Position numbers and translations under genes: made by a program. A DNA stretch of 6,895 nt from NCBI GenBank assembly GCA_965658765.1, contig CBFHTO010000111.1, positions 1 to 6,895 on the forward strand, given 5' to 3'. The stretch comes from Glaciecola sp965658765. Lineage in GTDB: Bacteria > Pseudomonadota > Gammaproteobacteria > Enterobacterales > Alteromonadaceae. The stretch's first letter is position 1. Every line of letters begins with the position of its first letter. Shown in pieces: positions 6,398-6,895 of this stretch. The notes beneath the pieces were generated by a model that searched no databases, was not told the DNA's origin, and worked only from the letters and a program-made list of their open reading frames with translations.

Positions 6398-6565
6398 CTA
6401 AAAATTAGATTCAAAGATTAGAAAACCCAATAAGAACCTTGTTTGCAAGGTTATTTTCTAACTTTTATCTAATTTCTCTAAATTTGCACTTAATTTGACA
6501 GTGAAACAAAGATTAGAGAAGCGCTAAAAGTTAGATATATCTTCACTGGTTTTATCTAACTTTTA
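6398..6565. repeat. Cluster of mutually complementary inverted repeats
   Basis: A motif close to CTAAAAGTTAGATA appears four times: 6398-6410 (CTAAAAATTAGAT), 6457-6467 (reversed), 6524-6537, and 6553-6565 (reversed). A second motif, CAAAGATTAGARAA, is at 6412-6425 and 6507-6520 with 13 of 14 bases shared. They permit alternative stems: AAATTAGAT (6402-6410) with 6467-6475 and TTAGAAAA (6418-6425) with 6454-6461 around the terminator core; or 6457-6467 with 6525-6535 (11 bp) plus 6474-6481 with 6513-6520 (8 bp); or 6525-6537 with 6553-6565 (13 bp perfect, 15 nt loop). Some of these exclude each other. It could be a REP-like element, a MITE remnant or compound terminator. Confidence 0.7.
6435..6460 (+). 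terminator. Probable intrinsic terminator after the serine hydrolase gene
   Basis: The perfect 7 bp stem AACCTTG (6435-6441) and CAAGGTT (6446-6452) with loop TTTG is followed by ATTTTCT, about 50 bp after the hydrolase stop codon. The stem is only moderately GC-rich, but the complementary flanks TTAGAAAA (6418-6425) and TTTTCTAA (6454-6461) can lengthen it. Confidence 0.6.
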
Positions 6566-6614
6566 CTTGCTCTTTACACTCCGGAGTAGGCTGATCAATC
6601 GCAGGCACTAATTG

Positions 6615-6746
6615 TCAGATGATAATATATTTTGATATTATAGCGTTGCGTTGACCAATTGAACTCACAGGCAGATAGCGGCCAGTCGATAAAGCCATTT
6701 GTATGGCAGATCTGAGCGAAGACCAATCAATACGATGATATAAGTC
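6615..6746 (-). pseudogene. Short protein-like open frame, possible remnant
   Basis: On the minus strand a frame is open from just after a TGA (6749-6747) to TGA at 6617-6615, 43 sense codons. It includes an ATG at 6698 giving 27 residues (MALSTGRYLPVSSIGQRN and on). The composition looks protein-like (IDWSSLRSAIQ then MALSTGRYLP), but there is no ribosome site and the frame is short. A second minus-strand frame, ATG 6832 to TGA 6667-6665 (55 residues, beginning MAIITAHRIIGLLITNGLNR), overlaps it and also lacks a ribosome site. Together they may be the decayed end of a gene or mobile element, or chance. I do not recognise a family. Confidence 0.2.
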
Positions 6747-6895
6747 TCAATATCTCTTTTCTCCTTAAATAATCTGTTCAAACCGTTAGTAATTAATAGT
6801 CCTATTATCCGATGAGCTGTTATTATTGCCATATAACCATCTGTTTGTGTCGGATATTTTTAATTGAATTTTGTTTTTAATAAGCGAGCTTATGA

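Larger units (their letters stand above)
6384..6895. other. Right-hand intergenic region without a convincing gene
   Basis: About 510 bp of AT-rich sequence. It holds the hairpin cluster (6398-6565), a small inverted repeat ATAATAT-ATTTTG-ATATTAT (6622-6641), two short overlapping minus-strand open frames lacking ribosome sites, and an ATG at 6892-6894 that could open a gene continuing beyond the window. No tRNA cloverleaf, direct-repeat array or transposase fragment was recognised. Confidence 0.6.

Noticed and set aside
6495..6500. Perfect -35 hexamer TTGACA in the repeat cluster.
   Set aside because: No -10-like hexamer occurs 15-19 bp downstream on the same strand.

Overview
The window looks like chromosomal DNA from a marine-type, moderately AT-rich gammaproteobacterium, most likely of the Alteromonadales or a neighbouring order. 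This is inferred from gene content and style: mutM and coaD sit end to end beside lipopolysaccharide (LPS) core genes, as in the waaA-coaD-mutM neighbourhood of enteric bacteria, and a KdkA/OpsX pair of the Haemophilus/Vibrio kind is next to them. No rRNA, tRNA or CRISPR array was recognised, so the genus cannot be fixed.

Left half (1-3270): DNA repair, coenzyme A synthesis and LPS inner core. The window opens inside mutM (Fpg DNA glycosylase, + strand, first codons cut off). It converges on coaD (phosphopantetheine adenylyltransferase, - strand). Upstream of coaD on the same strand is kdkA (Kdo kinase). Divergent from kdkA is a family 9 glycosyltransferase of the OpsX / heptosyltransferase I type, starting at TTG. 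KdkA would phosphorylate the single Kdo of the inner core and the OpsX-like enzyme would add the first heptose to it, so the divergent pair makes one functional unit. The kdkA-coaD gap holds a nested inverted repeat.

Right half (3271-6383): a two-gene accessory block. An XRE-family DNA-binding domain is fused to about four membrane helices. It is followed, same strand, by a 650-residue secreted serine hydrolase (class C beta-lactamase / penicillin-binding-protein fold) whose C-terminus carries about four membrane helices. A multi-pass regulator beside a membrane-anchored, periplasm-facing hydrolase suggests an envelope-linked function, but no substrate or signal can be read from the sequence. 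The upstream regions contain palindromes (TTAGC...GCTAA twice, GTTGA...TCAAC, CGGTAATT...AATTGCCG) and shared short motifs that are candidate operators.

Right end (6384-6895): no convincing gene. It holds a probable intrinsic terminator nested in a cluster of mutually complementary inverted repeats (about 6398-6565), then AT-rich sequence with two short overlapping open frames on the - strand that may be remnants, and a possible start codon at the very edge.
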